Assembly: GCF_036182465.1 (NCBI RefSeq)
Contig: NZ_CP108081.1
Span: forward strand, 12,159,697 to 12,223,696
Reading direction: 5' to 3'
DNA: 64,000 bases
Origin: Streptomyces sp. NBC_00258
GTDB taxonomy: Bacteria > Actinomycetota > Actinomycetes > Streptomycetales > Streptomycetaceae
This document shows positions 1 to 8,589 of the stretch, one piece after another (position 1 is the first letter of the stretch; every line of letters starts with the position of its first letter). The notes below the pieces were generated by a model. It was not told where the DNA came from, made no database searches, and saw nothing but the letters and a program-made list of their open reading frames with translations. The translations under genes and the position numbers were made by a program.

Positions 1-519
1 GAGACGCGTGAGGCACTGCGCTGGGCGCACTCCTACGACGGCCCCGTCTATCTGCGGATCGGGCGCACCAAGGTGCCGGACGTGACCCCGCACGTGCCCT
101 TCCGGGCCGGGCGGGCCGCACGGCTGCGCGACGGCGACGACATCACGCTGATCTGCGCCGGCACGACCGTGCCAGCCGCCCTGGAAGCCGCCGACCGGCT
201 CGCCGCCGACGGGGTACGGGCCCGGGTGCTGAACTTCTCCACCGTCAAACCGCTCGACGAGGAGGCCGTGCTCGCGGCGGCCCGCCAGACCGGCCGGATC
301 GTCACCGTCGAGGAGGCCAACGTGCGCGGCGGGCTCGGCAGCTCGATCGCCGAGACCGTGGTCACGCACACGCCTGTGCCGATGCGGCTGCTGGGTGTCG
401 GGGACGAGTTCACCCCGACCGGCAGCGCGGCCTTCCTCGCCGACTACTTCGGAATCACCGCCGACGCCGTCGTACGGGCCGCGGGTGAGCTGCTCGGCTC
501 CGAGACGGACGCGTCGTGA
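1..519 (+). CDS. Transketolase C-terminal subunit, 5'-truncated by the window edge
   Basis: The frame is open from base 1 and ends at TGA 517-519, so only the C-terminal ~172 residues are present. The sequence matches the pyrimidine-binding/C-terminal half of split transketolases: a YLRIGR segment, then LNFSTVKPLDEEAV and VEEANVRGGLGS, the helix-turn region that precedes the C-terminal Rossmann-like domain. In split enzymes this subunit pairs with an N-terminal TPP-binding subunit, which would lie to the left of the window. The stop overlaps the GTG start of the kinase gene (GTGA), which implies translational coupling. With an FGGY kinase and TIM-barrel isomerase next to it, the likely substrate is a ketose phosphate such as apulose 4-phosphate (AptB-like); that assignment is inference from context. 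Confidence 0.85.
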   Translation, partial: ETREALRWAHSYDGPVYLRIGRTKVPDVTPHVPFRAGRAARLRDGDDITLICAGTTVPAALEAADRLAADGVRARVLNFSTVKPLDEEAVLAAARQTGRIVTVEEANVRGGLGSSIAETVVTHTPVPMRLLGVGDEFTPTGSAAFLADYFGITADAVVRAAGELLGSETDAS

Positions 520-2003
520 GCCCGGCCGCCTCGGCACGCGATGCCGTCCTCGCCCTCGACCAGGGCACGAGCGGCACCAAGGGCATGCTCGTCGCCGAGG
601 ACGGCACCGTACTCGCGACCGCTTACCGAGCGCTCAGCCAGCAGTACCCGGCACCAGGCCATGTCGAGCAGGAGCCGGAAGCCCTGTGGACCACCGTGGT
701 GGAGGTCCTGCGCGAGCTGGCCATGCGCGAAGGCGTACGTCCCGTAGGACTGGGGTTGAGCGTGCAGCGCGAGGCGGTGCTCGTCTGGGAGAGAGCCACT
801 GGACGGCCGCTGTCCCGGCTGGTGAGCTGGCAGGACCGCCGTACCGCCGAGCGGTGCGCGGAGCTGGCGCAGAGCCGGCACGCCGGACTGATCACCGAGC
901 GCACGGGACTCCCGGTCGACCCGATGTTCTCCGCCAGCAAGGCAGCCTGGCTGCTCGACGACCTCGACCCGGGGCGCGGCCGGGCACGCGCGGGTCTGCT
1001 GCGGGTCGGCACGGTCGACGCCTGGCTGCTGCATCGGCTGACCGGCGGCGCGACCGAGGCCGTGGAGACCGGATCCGCCTCGCGCACCCAGCTCCTGAAT
1101 CTGGCCACGGGCGAGTGGGACCCGGAGCTCGCCGAGATCTTCGGCGTCCCGCTGGAAACCCTGCCCGCGGTCACCGCTTCCACCGGCGACTTCGGTCGCA
1201 TGCGCGGAGTACCCGGCGTACCGGACGGACTCCCGATCGCCGCCGTCCTCGGCGACTCGCACGCCGCGCTGTTCGCCCAGAGCCACGGCGAAGCCGACGT
1301 GGTGAAGGCGACGTACGGCAGTGGCTCCTCCCTGATGATGCTCTGCCCGCAGGACGTCAAGCTGCCCCACGGCATCGCGCGGACCATTGCCTGGCGGTTC
1401 GCCGGCCAGGAACCCGCCCGCGCGCTGGAGGCAAACATCGCCTCCGCCGGCACAGCCGTCCGCTGGGCCGCCCGGCTGCTGGGAACCGATACAGCAGGGG
1501 TTGCCGAACTGGCCGCCACCGGGCGGGACAGCGGACTTCACCTGGTGCCCGCCTTCGACGGGCTCGGCGCCCCTTACTGGGACCGCGACGCACGGGCCGT
1601 CCTCTCCGGCATCCAGCAGGACACCGGACCCGCCGAACTGGCCCGGGCCGCCGTGGAGTCGCTTGCCTACCAGGTCGCCGACACCCTCACCCGCTTCGAG
1701 GACGCACTCGGCCCCGTGGCCGCACTCTGCGCCGACGGCGGGCCCACCGCCAACGAACGGCTGATGTCCTTCCAGACCGAGCTCACCGGCTGCCCCGTGC
1801 TGCGGGCGGGCGTTCCGGAGTTGTCCGCGCTCGGCGTGGCCCAGCTTGCGGGCATGGCGCTCGGCCTCTGGAGGAGGTCCGACCTGGCGGCCGTCACCCC
1901 GCCCGGGCGCCGGTTCGCACCCATACGGGGCCAGGCCTGGCGCGAGGCTCGCATGGTCGGCTGGCGGCAGGCCGTCGCCCGGGCGCGCGTCATGCCGACC
2001 TGA
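516..2003 (+). CDS. FGGY-family carbohydrate kinase (apulose/xylulose-kinase-like)
   Basis: A 495-residue sugar kinase of normal family length. The N-terminal phosphate-1 motif LALDQGTSGTKG is at residues ~12-24, GDSHAALFAQS followed by YGSGSS (phosphate-2 region) at ~247-275, and the C-terminal adenosine motif DGGPTANERLM at ~407. FGGY enzymes phosphorylate open-chain or keto sugars with ATP in the cytoplasm. The gene starts with GTG 516, overlapping the transketolase stop by four bases, and is followed 62 bases later by the isomerase. Kinase plus split transketolase plus xylose-isomerase-like barrel is the gene set described for transketolase-type D-apiose catabolism (AptK, AptA/B and an isomerase). 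Family membership is clear; substrate is inferred. D-xylulokinase is the main alternative. Confidence 0.87.
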   Translation: MSPAASARDAVLALDQGTSGTKGMLVAEDGTVLATAYRALSQQYPAPGHVEQEPEALWTTVVEVLRELAMREGVRPVGLGLSVQREAVLVWERATGRPLSRLVSWQDRRTAERCAELAQSRHAGLITERTGLPVDPMFSASKAAWLLDDLDPGRGRARAGLLRVGTVDAWLLHRLTGGATEAVETGSASRTQLLNLATGEWDPELAEIFGVPLETLPAVTASTGDFGRMRGVPGVPDGLPIAAVLGDSHAALFAQSHGEADVVKATYGSGSSLMMLCPQDVKLPHGIARTIAWRFAGQEPARALEANIASAGTAVRWAARLLGTDTAGVAELAATGRDSGLHLVPAFDGLGAPYWDRDARAVLSGIQQDTGPAELARAAVESLAYQVADTLTRFEDALGPVAALCADGGPTANERLMSFQTELTGCPVLRAGVPELSALGVAQLAGMALGLWRRSDLAAVTPPGRRFAPIRGQAWREARMVGWRQAVARARVMPT

Positions 2004-2065
2004 CAACGCCCACTCGACCGACCACCGAACATCCCGCACCCGTACCACTCCCAAAGGAGAGACCC

Positions 2066-3037
2066 ATGTCCTCGCTCCGTTTCGCAGGCGGCATGTGGAG
2101 CTTCGGCCGCATCATCGACCGCTACGCCACCAACGGCTATGGCCCCGAGGTCGGCGCCCTGGAAGCCATCGACCTCGCCGCCGAGTCCGGCGAGCTGACC
2201 GCGCTCGACCTCAACTACCCTTTCGGCGACGGCGTGAGCGTCGCCGACGTGAAGGCGAAACTGGCCGAGCACGACCTCACCGTCACCAACATCACCCCCG
2301 TGATCTACGACCGCGGATACCGCTCCGGCTCCTTCACCAGCGCCGACCCCAAACTGCGCCGAGCGGCGATCGACCTCGGCCACGAGGCCGTGGACGTCGC
2401 CCGCGAACTCGGCGCCCGCTACGTGAAGTTCTGGCCCGGCCAGGACGGCTACGACTACCCTTTCCAGGTCGACTACGCCACCCTGCGGCGGCACGCCATC
2501 GAGGGCATCGGCGAGGTGGTCAAGGCCCACCCGGACATGACCTTCGGCATCGAGTACAAGCTGAAGGAACCGCGCACCCGCCTGTTCTGGTCGACGGCTG
2601 CCACGACCCTGCTCGCACTGGAGCAGATGGGCGCCGACAACATCGGCCTCGTCATCGACTTCGGCCACTCCCTGTTCGCCAAGGAGAACCCCGCCGAGGC
2701 CCTCACCCTCGCCCACTCCATGGGCCGCCTCGTCGACATCGAACTCTGCGACAACTACCGCGAGTGGGACGACGACCTGACCGCGGGCGCCCTGCACGTC
2801 GTCGAGACCCTGGAATTCCTGCACGTCACCCGGCGGATCGGCTGGGAGCACCCGCTCAAGCTCGACCTGTTCCCCTACCGCGAGGACCCGCGCGAGGCCG
2901 TCCGTGAATCGGTCGCCGCGATCCGCGCCCTCGACCAGCGCGCTGCCCGCATCCCGCTGGACGAGCTGGCCGCCGCCCAGGCGAACCACGACGCCATGAC
3001 GGCCCAGCGCATCGTGCGCACCGCGCTGTACGGATAG
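2066..3037 (+). CDS. Sugar isomerase/epimerase, xylose-isomerase-like TIM barrel
   Basis: A 323-residue protein starting at ATG 2066 with a good ribosome site (AAAGGAGAG) seven bases upstream; the open frame extends further up but inside the kinase gene. Barrel motifs of the AP-endonuclease-2/xylose-isomerase family are visible: YVKFWPGQDGYDYP near residue 113, FGIEYKLKEPR (metal-ligand Glu) near 157, VIDFGHSLFAKENP (Asp/His) near 196, and WEHPLKLDLFPYR near the end. It probably interconverts an aldose and a ketose before the FGGY kinase; D-apiose to D-apulose would fit the neighbourhood. A second copy of its first ~22 codons lies at 6950-7017 on the minus strand, see the remnant entry there. 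Confidence 0.82.
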   Translation: MSSLRFAGGMWSFGRIIDRYATNGYGPEVGALEAIDLAAESGELTALDLNYPFGDGVSVADVKAKLAEHDLTVTNITPVIYDRGYRSGSFTSADPKLRRAAIDLGHEAVDVARELGARYVKFWPGQDGYDYPFQVDYATLRRHAIEGIGEVVKAHPDMTFGIEYKLKEPRTRLFWSTAATTLLALEQMGADNIGLVIDFGHSLFAKENPAEALTLAHSMGRLVDIELCDNYREWDDDLTAGALHVVETLEFLHVTRRIGWEHPLKLDLFPYREDPREAVRESVAAIRALDQRAARIPLDELAAAQANHDAMTAQRIVRTALYG

Positions 3038-3168
3038 CGCCGCGCGAAGGCATCACCCGGGTGTGGGCCCGCAGGGCCGACCCGCACCCGTCTTTCCACC
3101 CCACCCGACCGTCTAAGCGTGGTAACGGCGGAACCCGGCGCCTTTGTACGAGCAAGGGGCACCAAGAC

Positions 3169-3480
3169 GTGAAGCCACAGCCCACCGACAGCGACACCAG
3201 AGGAAGCGTCGCCAGGCTCACCATGGCCGCCGCCATCGGCTGTCTCCTCTTCGGATACGACAACGGCGTGATCTCCGGTGCGCTGCTCCCCGTCTGCCGG
3301 GACCTGCACACCGCCACTCTGATGGCGCAGACCATCGTCGGCATCCTGCTGCTCTGCGCCGTAGCCGGCGCCTGCACGGCTGGTCAGCCGACCGACCGGA
3401 TGACGCAAGATCACCCTCGGCATCGCCTGGGTCTGGACGCCTCTGGACGGCCTCTGCAACCTGTGCCATATGGGACCGTC
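3169..3480 (+). pseudogene. Truncated sugar-porter MFS transporter remnant
   Basis: A GTG-started frame encodes TM1 and TM2 of a sugar porter, including LLFGYDNGVISGALLPV, the MFS sugar-transporter family signature. After residue ~75 the reading degenerates: the loop that should read like ADRxGRRK is reached only after a frame change (RKITLGIAW is in another frame at ~3400) and nothing resembling TM3-TM12 follows. The gene lies 131 bases after the isomerase and would have been the sugar importer of the locus. A transporter for the pathway is therefore missing here unless it sits left of the window. Confidence 0.7.
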
Positions 3481-3880
3481 ATAGCTCACTGCAGACGGCC
3501 ACCACCGCACGCGGCCACGGAGAGCGGATTGTCACTCCACGCCGGCAGCGTGCGGGTTTCGGCGCACAGGGCGGTATCGGCCCATGGCCATGTCACACCA
3601 GAGTGCGACCGGATGCAGTAGGCGGCACCCCCAATCTTTTCCGGCTCCGACCGCTGCGTGGCGCCGGGCGGCCACCCAGTCCGAGAGACCGCATCGGCCA
3701 AGATCCGGACAATTTCCGGGCCAGCGATCCTGCCAAAGTCCCGACGGGCGCTTTTTGCGCTGGTCAGCGACGCGTAGCCCACGTACTACCAGCAGACGAA
3801 GGGCCTGCTGGTGTCGTACTTGCCGAAGAAGCCGGACTTCTTCGGCTGCCGCAGGGGCGCCTGGCCAGGGCAGGTGCCCT

Positions 3881-4540
3881 TCAGGCGCCCCTCCGTGCCA
3901 AGGTCCACCCGACGAGCAGGCCTGCGCCCCAGTACGCCTCGCCACCGCCCGCGTAGGGGTTGACCGGGTCGGCGGTGCCGGAGAACGACAGGACGGGCAC
4001 TCCCCTCCCGGGCCGGCAGGCGGCGAGGTCGGGCACGTAGGTGCCGTCCGCGTCCATGACGGGCGCCCCCGCGCGCAGGCCCGCCACCGCGGCGATGGCA
4101 GCGAGCCGGTCCGGGTGATCGCAGGCGCACTGCGACGAGGAACTGCTCGTCGTCCGGTCCGCCCGTGCCGGTGACATGCGGGACGTTCCACCGGTATCCG
4201 GGCGCGGCGTCGATCACACCCTGCGGTGCCACGAGCAGGAAGCCCTCTCTGTCTGCGGTCTGCCCCAGTTGACTGCAGTCGAGTTGCTCGGCCGCCGTGC
4301 TCTGGCTGCCGTGCAGGTCCAGCATCGTCGGCAGATGTCCGCGACCCTGCGCCCGCCGAGAGACGTAGACCACCACGGTGCGTTCCAGCCCGCCCGAACG
4401 GATGGTGAGCGTGGTGCGTCCCGCCTTCAGACCGCACCGGCCGAGATCAGTCCGTCGTGCGACGTCTCGGCCGCGGAAGCCGACGACACCGGGGCCGCGA
4501 GCAACAGGCCGCACAGAAGCGTGAGGGCCGTCCGTAGGAC
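3881..4540 (-). pseudogene. PHB-depolymerase/LpqC-type secreted esterase, broken
   Basis: Pieces of one gene lie in different minus-strand frames. The first (~4540-4430) is a signal peptide (LRTALTLLCGLLLAAP then an ASAAE cleavage site). The second (~4430-4130) reads TIRSGGLERTVVVYV, then MLDLHGSQSTAAEQLD and GFLLVAPQGV, the N-terminal half of the PHB depolymerase/feruloyl-esterase-like hydrolase family. The third (4177-3881) resumes at ACDHPDRLAAIAAVAGLRAG and GTADPVNPYAGGGEAYW. Between pieces two and three about 40 codons carrying the nucleophile-elbow serine are missing, so the enzyme cannot be active even if frameshifts were repaired. Below 3881 a further open stretch ending at 3786 is not recognisable. 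Confidence 0.7.
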
Positions 4541-4664
4541 GTTATCCGGGTGGAGGCCGTGGCCGCGGAGAGGGCCAAGGCACGACGCGGCTCTTGCCAG
4601 GACGTTCAGGGCGTGTGTGGGCACGCCCGCCGCGGTGAAGGTGGTGTTGGTGACGGGGACGTCG

Positions 4665-4918
4665 TCAGGAAGTGGCGGTGTCGCCGACGTACTCGAGCGG
4701 CTTGGCGCTCTTGATCGTCTCCCCGATGTGGTCACTGGTCTCGGGAGACCGCTTGCCGTCCCGGGCGCGGCGGTGGCGGTACTCGTCCAGCCCGGGGTCG
4801 GCACGTGGTCCCTCACGACCGCGCCGTTGACCTCCGCCTCGTACACGCCCAGGGCGGTCACTCGCAGTTCGCCCGAGCGGATCGGCGCGCGGAGGGCGAA
4901 TTCCCCGCGCGGCAGCAC
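4665..4918 (-). pseudogene. Alpha-L-rhamnosidase N-terminal fragment joined to an unknown 3' end
   Basis: Codons from 4918 down to ~4781 read FALRAPIRSGELRVTALGVY, then EAEVNG and DHVPTPGWTS, the N-terminal lectin-like domain of bacterial alpha-L-rhamnosidases (GH78, Bac_rhamnosid_N). Immediately afterwards another frame reads DEYRHRRARDGKRSPETSD, then IKSAKPLEYVGDTATS and a stop at 4665, which looks like the genuine C-terminus of a different, unidentified protein. A ribosome site and ATG at ~4992 (GCAGGAGGCTTCCCATG) followed after five codons by TAG may be the ruined start. All of this is relic sequence between the esterase remnant and the glycosidase gene. Confidence 0.55.
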
Positions 4919-5097
4919 GGCCGGGCGGGCCCGGTCCGCGGCGGCTCAGTGGCGGGCGTGATCGCGCAGGCGGTCTAGCGGTGCGTCGTCATGGGAAGCC
5001 TCCTGCGGGAACGTTTCGGGTTGGCATCGGTGCGAGAAGCCGCACGGGAGGCCGCCGAGCATGCCGCCACCGCGCGTGCGGCCGTGCGGGAACACGC

Positions 5098-6858
5098 CTA
5101 TACGGCCCGCAGCCGGACCGCGATGAACTGGCGGCCGGGCAGGTCGATGCGGAAGACCCCCTCGTAGGTACCGGGCAGTTCGGTGACGGTCATCCCCCAG
5201 GTGTCGATGACGTCCACTTTCCACCGGATGCCGGGACGCAGCGCGAAGGTGCGGTAGCGCGGCTGGCCGAAGCCGAAGTAGGCGAGGCGGTAGGTGTCGG
5301 CGACGCCGCCGACTGGGACGTCCCAGTCGCCGAGGAGCGGGCCGATGCCGTCCTGCGGGGACTCCTCCAGGATGCGGTGGAGGAAGGCGATCCGGGCTGG
5401 AGACTCGCCCTTGAGGGTGCCGCCCTTGGACCACCACAGCACCTCGTCGTCGGCCAGGTAGGTCTCGCCGTGGCCGACGTATCCGCCCCGGACGGCTCCC
5501 TCCCAGAAGCGGCGGACCAGCTCCTGAGCGGGAAGGTTGCCCCAGCCCTGGTCGATGTCGCCCTCGTAGCCGCACTCGTCGATGACCACCGGCTTGTTCC
5601 ATTCGGTGCGCCACGCGTCGGTGTTCTCGGCGGTGCGGTAAACGTCGACGCGCTGGACGCTGGCGTGGGTGACCCAGTTGGCGTTGTTGTCCCAGAAGTC
5701 CGTGCAGTTGTGGATGCCCAGCAGGTGGCCATGCGGGTCGGTGTCGCCGATCACGGCGGCCATCCGGTGCCAGTCCTCCTCTGTCTTGGCCCACAGCAGG
5801 TCGTATTCGTTGGCCAGCGACCACCACACGTTGGGGAGGGCCGCCAGGCGGGCGACCACGTAGCGCAGGTAGCGGTCGTCGGCGACCGGGCCCATGTCGG
5901 AGAAGCCCCAGCGGTCGTAGGGGTGGAAGAGGATCAGGTCGGCCTGGATGCCCAGTTCGCCGAGTTGGCGGATGCGGTTCTCCAGGTGGGTGAAGTAGGC
6001 GGGGTTGAGGTGCCGGAAATCCCAGCCGTCCTTGAGGGAACCGGCGAAGGGGTAGAGCGGCGGTTCGTTGGCGTTGAAGAGGTACGCCTTGGGGAAGACG
6101 CACATCCGCATCTTGTTGAACGGCGCCTCGGCGAGGGTGCGCAGGGTCCGCTCCTCCAGTTCGTCGCCCTGGTGCGTCCAGGCGTACGCCGTTGTGCCGA
6201 TGGGGAGATGACGGGTGCCGTCGGCGTGGCGGAAGTGGAAGGTGTTGTGCACGCGGACCGGGCCGTGTTCGCCGGGGGCGGCGGGGAGGCAGTCGAAGGT
6301 GCCGGTGATGCCGGTCAGGGAGCGGGAGTTGGAGGTGGTGGCGAAGCCCCAGGCGCCCTCTTCGTCGGGCATGAGGCGCAGGCGGTGGATGCCGTCGTCG
6401 TCGTAGAAGCCGTGCGCGGTGAGGGTGCGCCCGGTGTCCTGGTGGATGAACTCGGCGCTCAGCGCGATGTCGGTGAAGGGGTTTCCGTGAGCCGGACCGT
6501 GGAGTTCGAGCTCGAACGGGTGCCAACGGGTGACCGAGGAGGGCCAGTCGGCGTCGGCGCTGCCGAGCGGGACCTCGGGTCCTTCGTAGCTGTCGGAGGG
6601 GACGGTCACCGCCTCGGTGGGGCGCGGTTGATCGGCCAGGGTCTCGTCGACGGTGGCGAGTTCGACGAAGAAGGCGTCCCTAGCCTCGGGGTTGGCGCGG
6701 GTGTTGTCGAGGAAGCCGACGACCTGCGCGAGGCTGACGTGGCGCAGTTGCACACCGAGGGGGGCGTTGACGATGCCGGAGAGGTGTTTGCGGACGACGG
6801 CCGTGGCCTGCCGGTTGCGCAGGACGTCGCCGAGGAGAGAGTCGGGGCTGTACGGCAT
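5098..6858 (-). CDS. Intracellular glycoside hydrolase, DUF5060/apiosidase-like
   Basis: A 586-residue protein with no signal peptide. The order seen is an N-terminal helical segment (SLLGDVLRNRQATAVVRKHL, residues ~7-26), a beta-sandwich with HPFELELHGPAHGNPFTDI typical of DUF5060, then a (beta/alpha)8 catalytic domain (GTTAYAWTHQ; FNKMRMCVFPKA; LPNVWWSLANEYDLLW with candidate acid/base Glu; KPVVIDECGYEG with candidate nucleophile Glu), and a C-terminal sandwich (DUF5605-like). Such enzymes release sugars from plant or oligosaccharide chains. The frame is open upstream to 7035, but those 59 codons begin with an isomerase remnant followed by low-complexity Pro/Ser/Thr, so ATG 6858 (CTGGAG a few bases before) is preferred. 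A TGAAT-N4-ATTCA operator lies upstream at 7046. Confidence 0.83.
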   Translation of the reverse strand: MPYSPDSLLGDVLRNRQATAVVRKHLSGIVNAPLGVQLRHVSLAQVVGFLDNTRANPEARDAFFVELATVDETLADQPRPTEAVTVPSDSYEGPEVPLGSADADWPSSVTRWHPFELELHGPAHGNPFTDIALSAEFIHQDTGRTLTAHGFYDDDGIHRLRLMPDEEGAWGFATTSNSRSLTGITGTFDCLPAAPGEHGPVRVHNTFHFRHADGTRHLPIGTTAYAWTHQGDELEERTLRTLAEAPFNKMRMCVFPKAYLFNANEPPLYPFAGSLKDGWDFRHLNPAYFTHLENRIRQLGELGIQADLILFHPYDRWGFSDMGPVADDRYLRYVVARLAALPNVWWSLANEYDLLWAKTEEDWHRMAAVIGDTDPHGHLLGIHNCTDFWDNNANWVTHASVQRVDVYRTAENTDAWRTEWNKPVVIDECGYEGDIDQGWGNLPAQELVRRFWEGAVRGGYVGHGETYLADDEVLWWSKGGTLKGESPARIAFLHRILEESPQDGIGPLLGDWDVPVGGVADTYRLAYFGFGQPRYRTFALRPGIRWKVDVIDTWGMTVTELPGTYEGVFRIDLPGRQFIAVRLRAV

Positions 6859-6949
6859 CGGGGCTCCAGGGGATAAGGGCGGGGCGGCGGGGTCAGTGCT
6901 TGGTGTCGTGACCCTCGTAGCGGAACCGACGGGCGTCGACGACGCCGGC

Positions 6950-7035
6950 GGACCGTAGCCGTCGGTGGCGTACCGGTCGATGGTGCGGCCGAAACTCCAC
7001 ATCCCTCCGGCATGACTGCGCGGCGTGATCGACAC
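6950..7035 (-). pseudogene. Isomerase 5'-end duplicate fused upstream of the glycosidase
   Basis: In frame with the glycosidase, codons from 7035 downward read MSITPRSHAGGMWSFGR, then IDRYATDGYGP. This differs at only two positions from the GGMWSFGR..IDRYAT.GYGP start of the isomerase gene at 2066, and the DNA is roughly 80% identical over ~60 bases. Homology stops at codon ~29 and is replaced by a 30-codon Pro/Ser/Thr-rich stretch. In another frame the same bases end with RRFRYEGHDTKH before the glycosidase ATG. It is best read as a paralogous isomerase gene that lost almost everything but its first codons by internal deletion. Confidence 0.6.
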
Positions 7036-7045
7036 AAGATCTACC

Positions 7046-7059
7046 TGAATTAATATTCA
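7046..7059. promoter_or_regulatory. Operator copy 1: TGAAT-N4-ATTCA
   Basis: The bases read TGAATTAATATTCA, a 5-base inverted repeat with a four-base spacer in an AT-rich island of a GC-rich region. It lies just upstream of the isomerase remnant/glycosidase on the minus strand and matches the copy at 7253 in 13 of 14 positions. Likely bound by the SorC-type regulator at 7478. Confidence 0.6.
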
Positions 7060-7252
7060 AATACCGGTGAACAGGGGATGGCCGGGAACGTAAGCCGGGC
7101 CCGTTGTGCATGTCAAGAGTGCACCGCCACTTTTCCCAATCGCCGCAAACAGCCTATAGAACCCCTACTGCCCCCGCCCGATCACCCCCTGTCGGCGCCT
7201 TGACGTGATACTGGGAGGTGGCACACTATCCCGAAAAATATAAACCACTTTG

Positions 7253-7266
7253 TGAATGAATATTCA
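7253..7266. promoter_or_regulatory. Operator copy 2: TGAAT-N4-ATTCA
   Basis: TGAATGAATATTCA sits within the longer dyad TGTGAAT-GAAT-ATTCACA at 7251-7268, 210 bases upstream of the regulator start. Same architecture as copy 1. Two copies bracketing a divergent intergenic region fit autoregulation plus control of the glycosidase, possibly with looping. Between 7270 and 7477 no gene is supported; a decayed frame ending ARSRNARKVPTS at 7481 may be a relic. Confidence 0.6.
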
Positions 7267-7477
7267 CACGCTCGCCACTGGCCACGCCGCCTCGGCGCGC
7301 TACCGCGACCTGCGGCAGGTCACCCGTGACGGCCGGCCGCAGCCGTGGAGCCGCTTCGGAACATGTCCACCAAAGTCCGGGGGCGGATTGTGAAGACGAA
7401 CCGGAACGGCTGCGGCGGCTGGCGGCCTGGCACGACGCGGTGGCGCGCAGCCGGAACGCGAGGAAGGTGCCCACCTC

Positions 7478-8524
7478 ATGAGCCCGGCATCAGAGGGCCG
7501 GACCGGCCCGAATCTCAGTAGTGTTCAGGGGGTGTCCCAACATCCAGACCTCACCAGCCACGAGCCGGTCGACAAACTCCGGCTTATCGTCCGTGTTGCC
7601 CGGATGTACCACGAACGCGGCTTGCGCCAGGCCCGGATCGCCGAAGCGCTGAACCTCTCCCAGGCCGGCGTCTCCCGGCTGCTGCGCAGCGCGGCCGAGC
7701 TGGGCGTGGTGCGTACCGTCGTGGTCTCCCCTGAAGGGATCCACAGCGACCTGGAGGACGCGGTCGCCGAGCGCTACCAGCTGACCGACGTGGTGATCAT
7801 CGACGGTGACGACCTGCTCGACCACCCGCGCAGCCTGCTCCGCGCCCTCGGCTCTGGTGCCGCCAGCTACCTGGAGACCGCCTTCCGCCCCGGGGACCTG
7901 ATCGGGGTCTCCACCTGGAGCGAGACCCTGTTGGCCGCCGCCAACGTGATGCAGCCAGCCAAGCAGCAGGTGGCCGACAAGGTCGTCCAGCTCATGGGCG
8001 GTATGGGCGACCCCCAGGGCCAGGTCCAGGCCACCCGCCTCACCGCCCGCCTCGCCGACCTGACCGGCGGCACCCCGCTCTTCGTCCGGGCCCCGGGTCT
8101 GGTCGGCTCCGCCGAGGCCCGGCTCTCCCTGCTCCACGACCCGACGGTGGCGGAGGTCAGCCAGGCATGGCAGCAGCTGACCGTCGTCCTCGTCGGCATT
8201 GGCAGCGTCGAGCCCTCGCCGCTGCTGCGGCTCAGCGGGAACGCGGTCGCGGAGGACGAGCTGGCGCGGCTGCGGTCGCTGGGGGCGGTCGGGGACATCT
8301 GCCAGCGCTTCTTCGACGAGAACGGGACATACGTCGACGCTGGGCTGGGCGAGCGGACAATCGGCATCTCGGCGGACCAGCTCCGCACGGTCCCCCGCCG
8401 CCTCGCCGTCGCGGGCGGCCTGCGCAAGTACGCCGCCGTGCGGGGGGCGTTGAGGGGGCGGTGGATCACGGCGCTGGTGACGGACACGAGTACGGCGCGG
8501 CGGCTGCTGGAGGAAGAGGAGTGA
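7478..8524 (+). CDS. SorC/DeoR-type sugar-binding transcriptional regulator
   Basis: 348 residues. An N-terminal helix-turn-helix (RQARIAEALNLSQAGVSRLL, residues ~48-67) is followed by the SorC sugar-phosphate-binding domain, with VAERYQLTDVVIIDG, GDLIGVSTWSETLLAA, VQLMGGMGDPQGQVQATRL and a C-terminal GGLRKYAAVRGAL that is characteristic of the family. These proteins are effector-sensing repressors or activators whose ligand is usually a phosphorylated intermediate of the regulated pathway. ATG 7478 is chosen because GAGGAAGG lies about 11 bases upstream; GTG 7529 is an alternative. The gene is divergent from the glycosidase, and the TGAAT-N4-ATTCA dyads lie between them. Confidence 0.85.
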   Translation: MSPASEGRTGPNLSSVQGVSQHPDLTSHEPVDKLRLIVRVARMYHERGLRQARIAEALNLSQAGVSRLLRSAAELGVVRTVVVSPEGIHSDLEDAVAERYQLTDVVIIDGDDLLDHPRSLLRALGSGAASYLETAFRPGDLIGVSTWSETLLAAANVMQPAKQQVADKVVQLMGGMGDPQGQVQATRLTARLADLTGGTPLFVRAPGLVGSAEARLSLLHDPTVAEVSQAWQQLTVVLVGIGSVEPSPLLRLSGNAVAEDELARLRSLGAVGDICQRFFDENGTYVDAGLGERTIGISADQLRTVPRRLAVAGGLRKYAAVRGALRGRWITALVTDTSTARRLLEEEE

Positions 8525-8589
8525 GGGAGGCACCGTGGCCGACGCCCCCTATTGATGTGCTGGGGTGGGCGCTTCCGTGATGCCGTCGT

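Noticed and set aside
1667..2989. A 440-codon minus-strand frame
   Set aside because: Antisense of the isomerase and kinase 3' end; no motif, and it crosses two well-supported genes.
4981..6876. A 631-codon plus-strand frame
   Set aside because: It is the antisense of the glycosidase gene; Val/Gly/Ala-heavy composition typical of antisense reading in high-GC DNA, and the glycosidase has clear family motifs.
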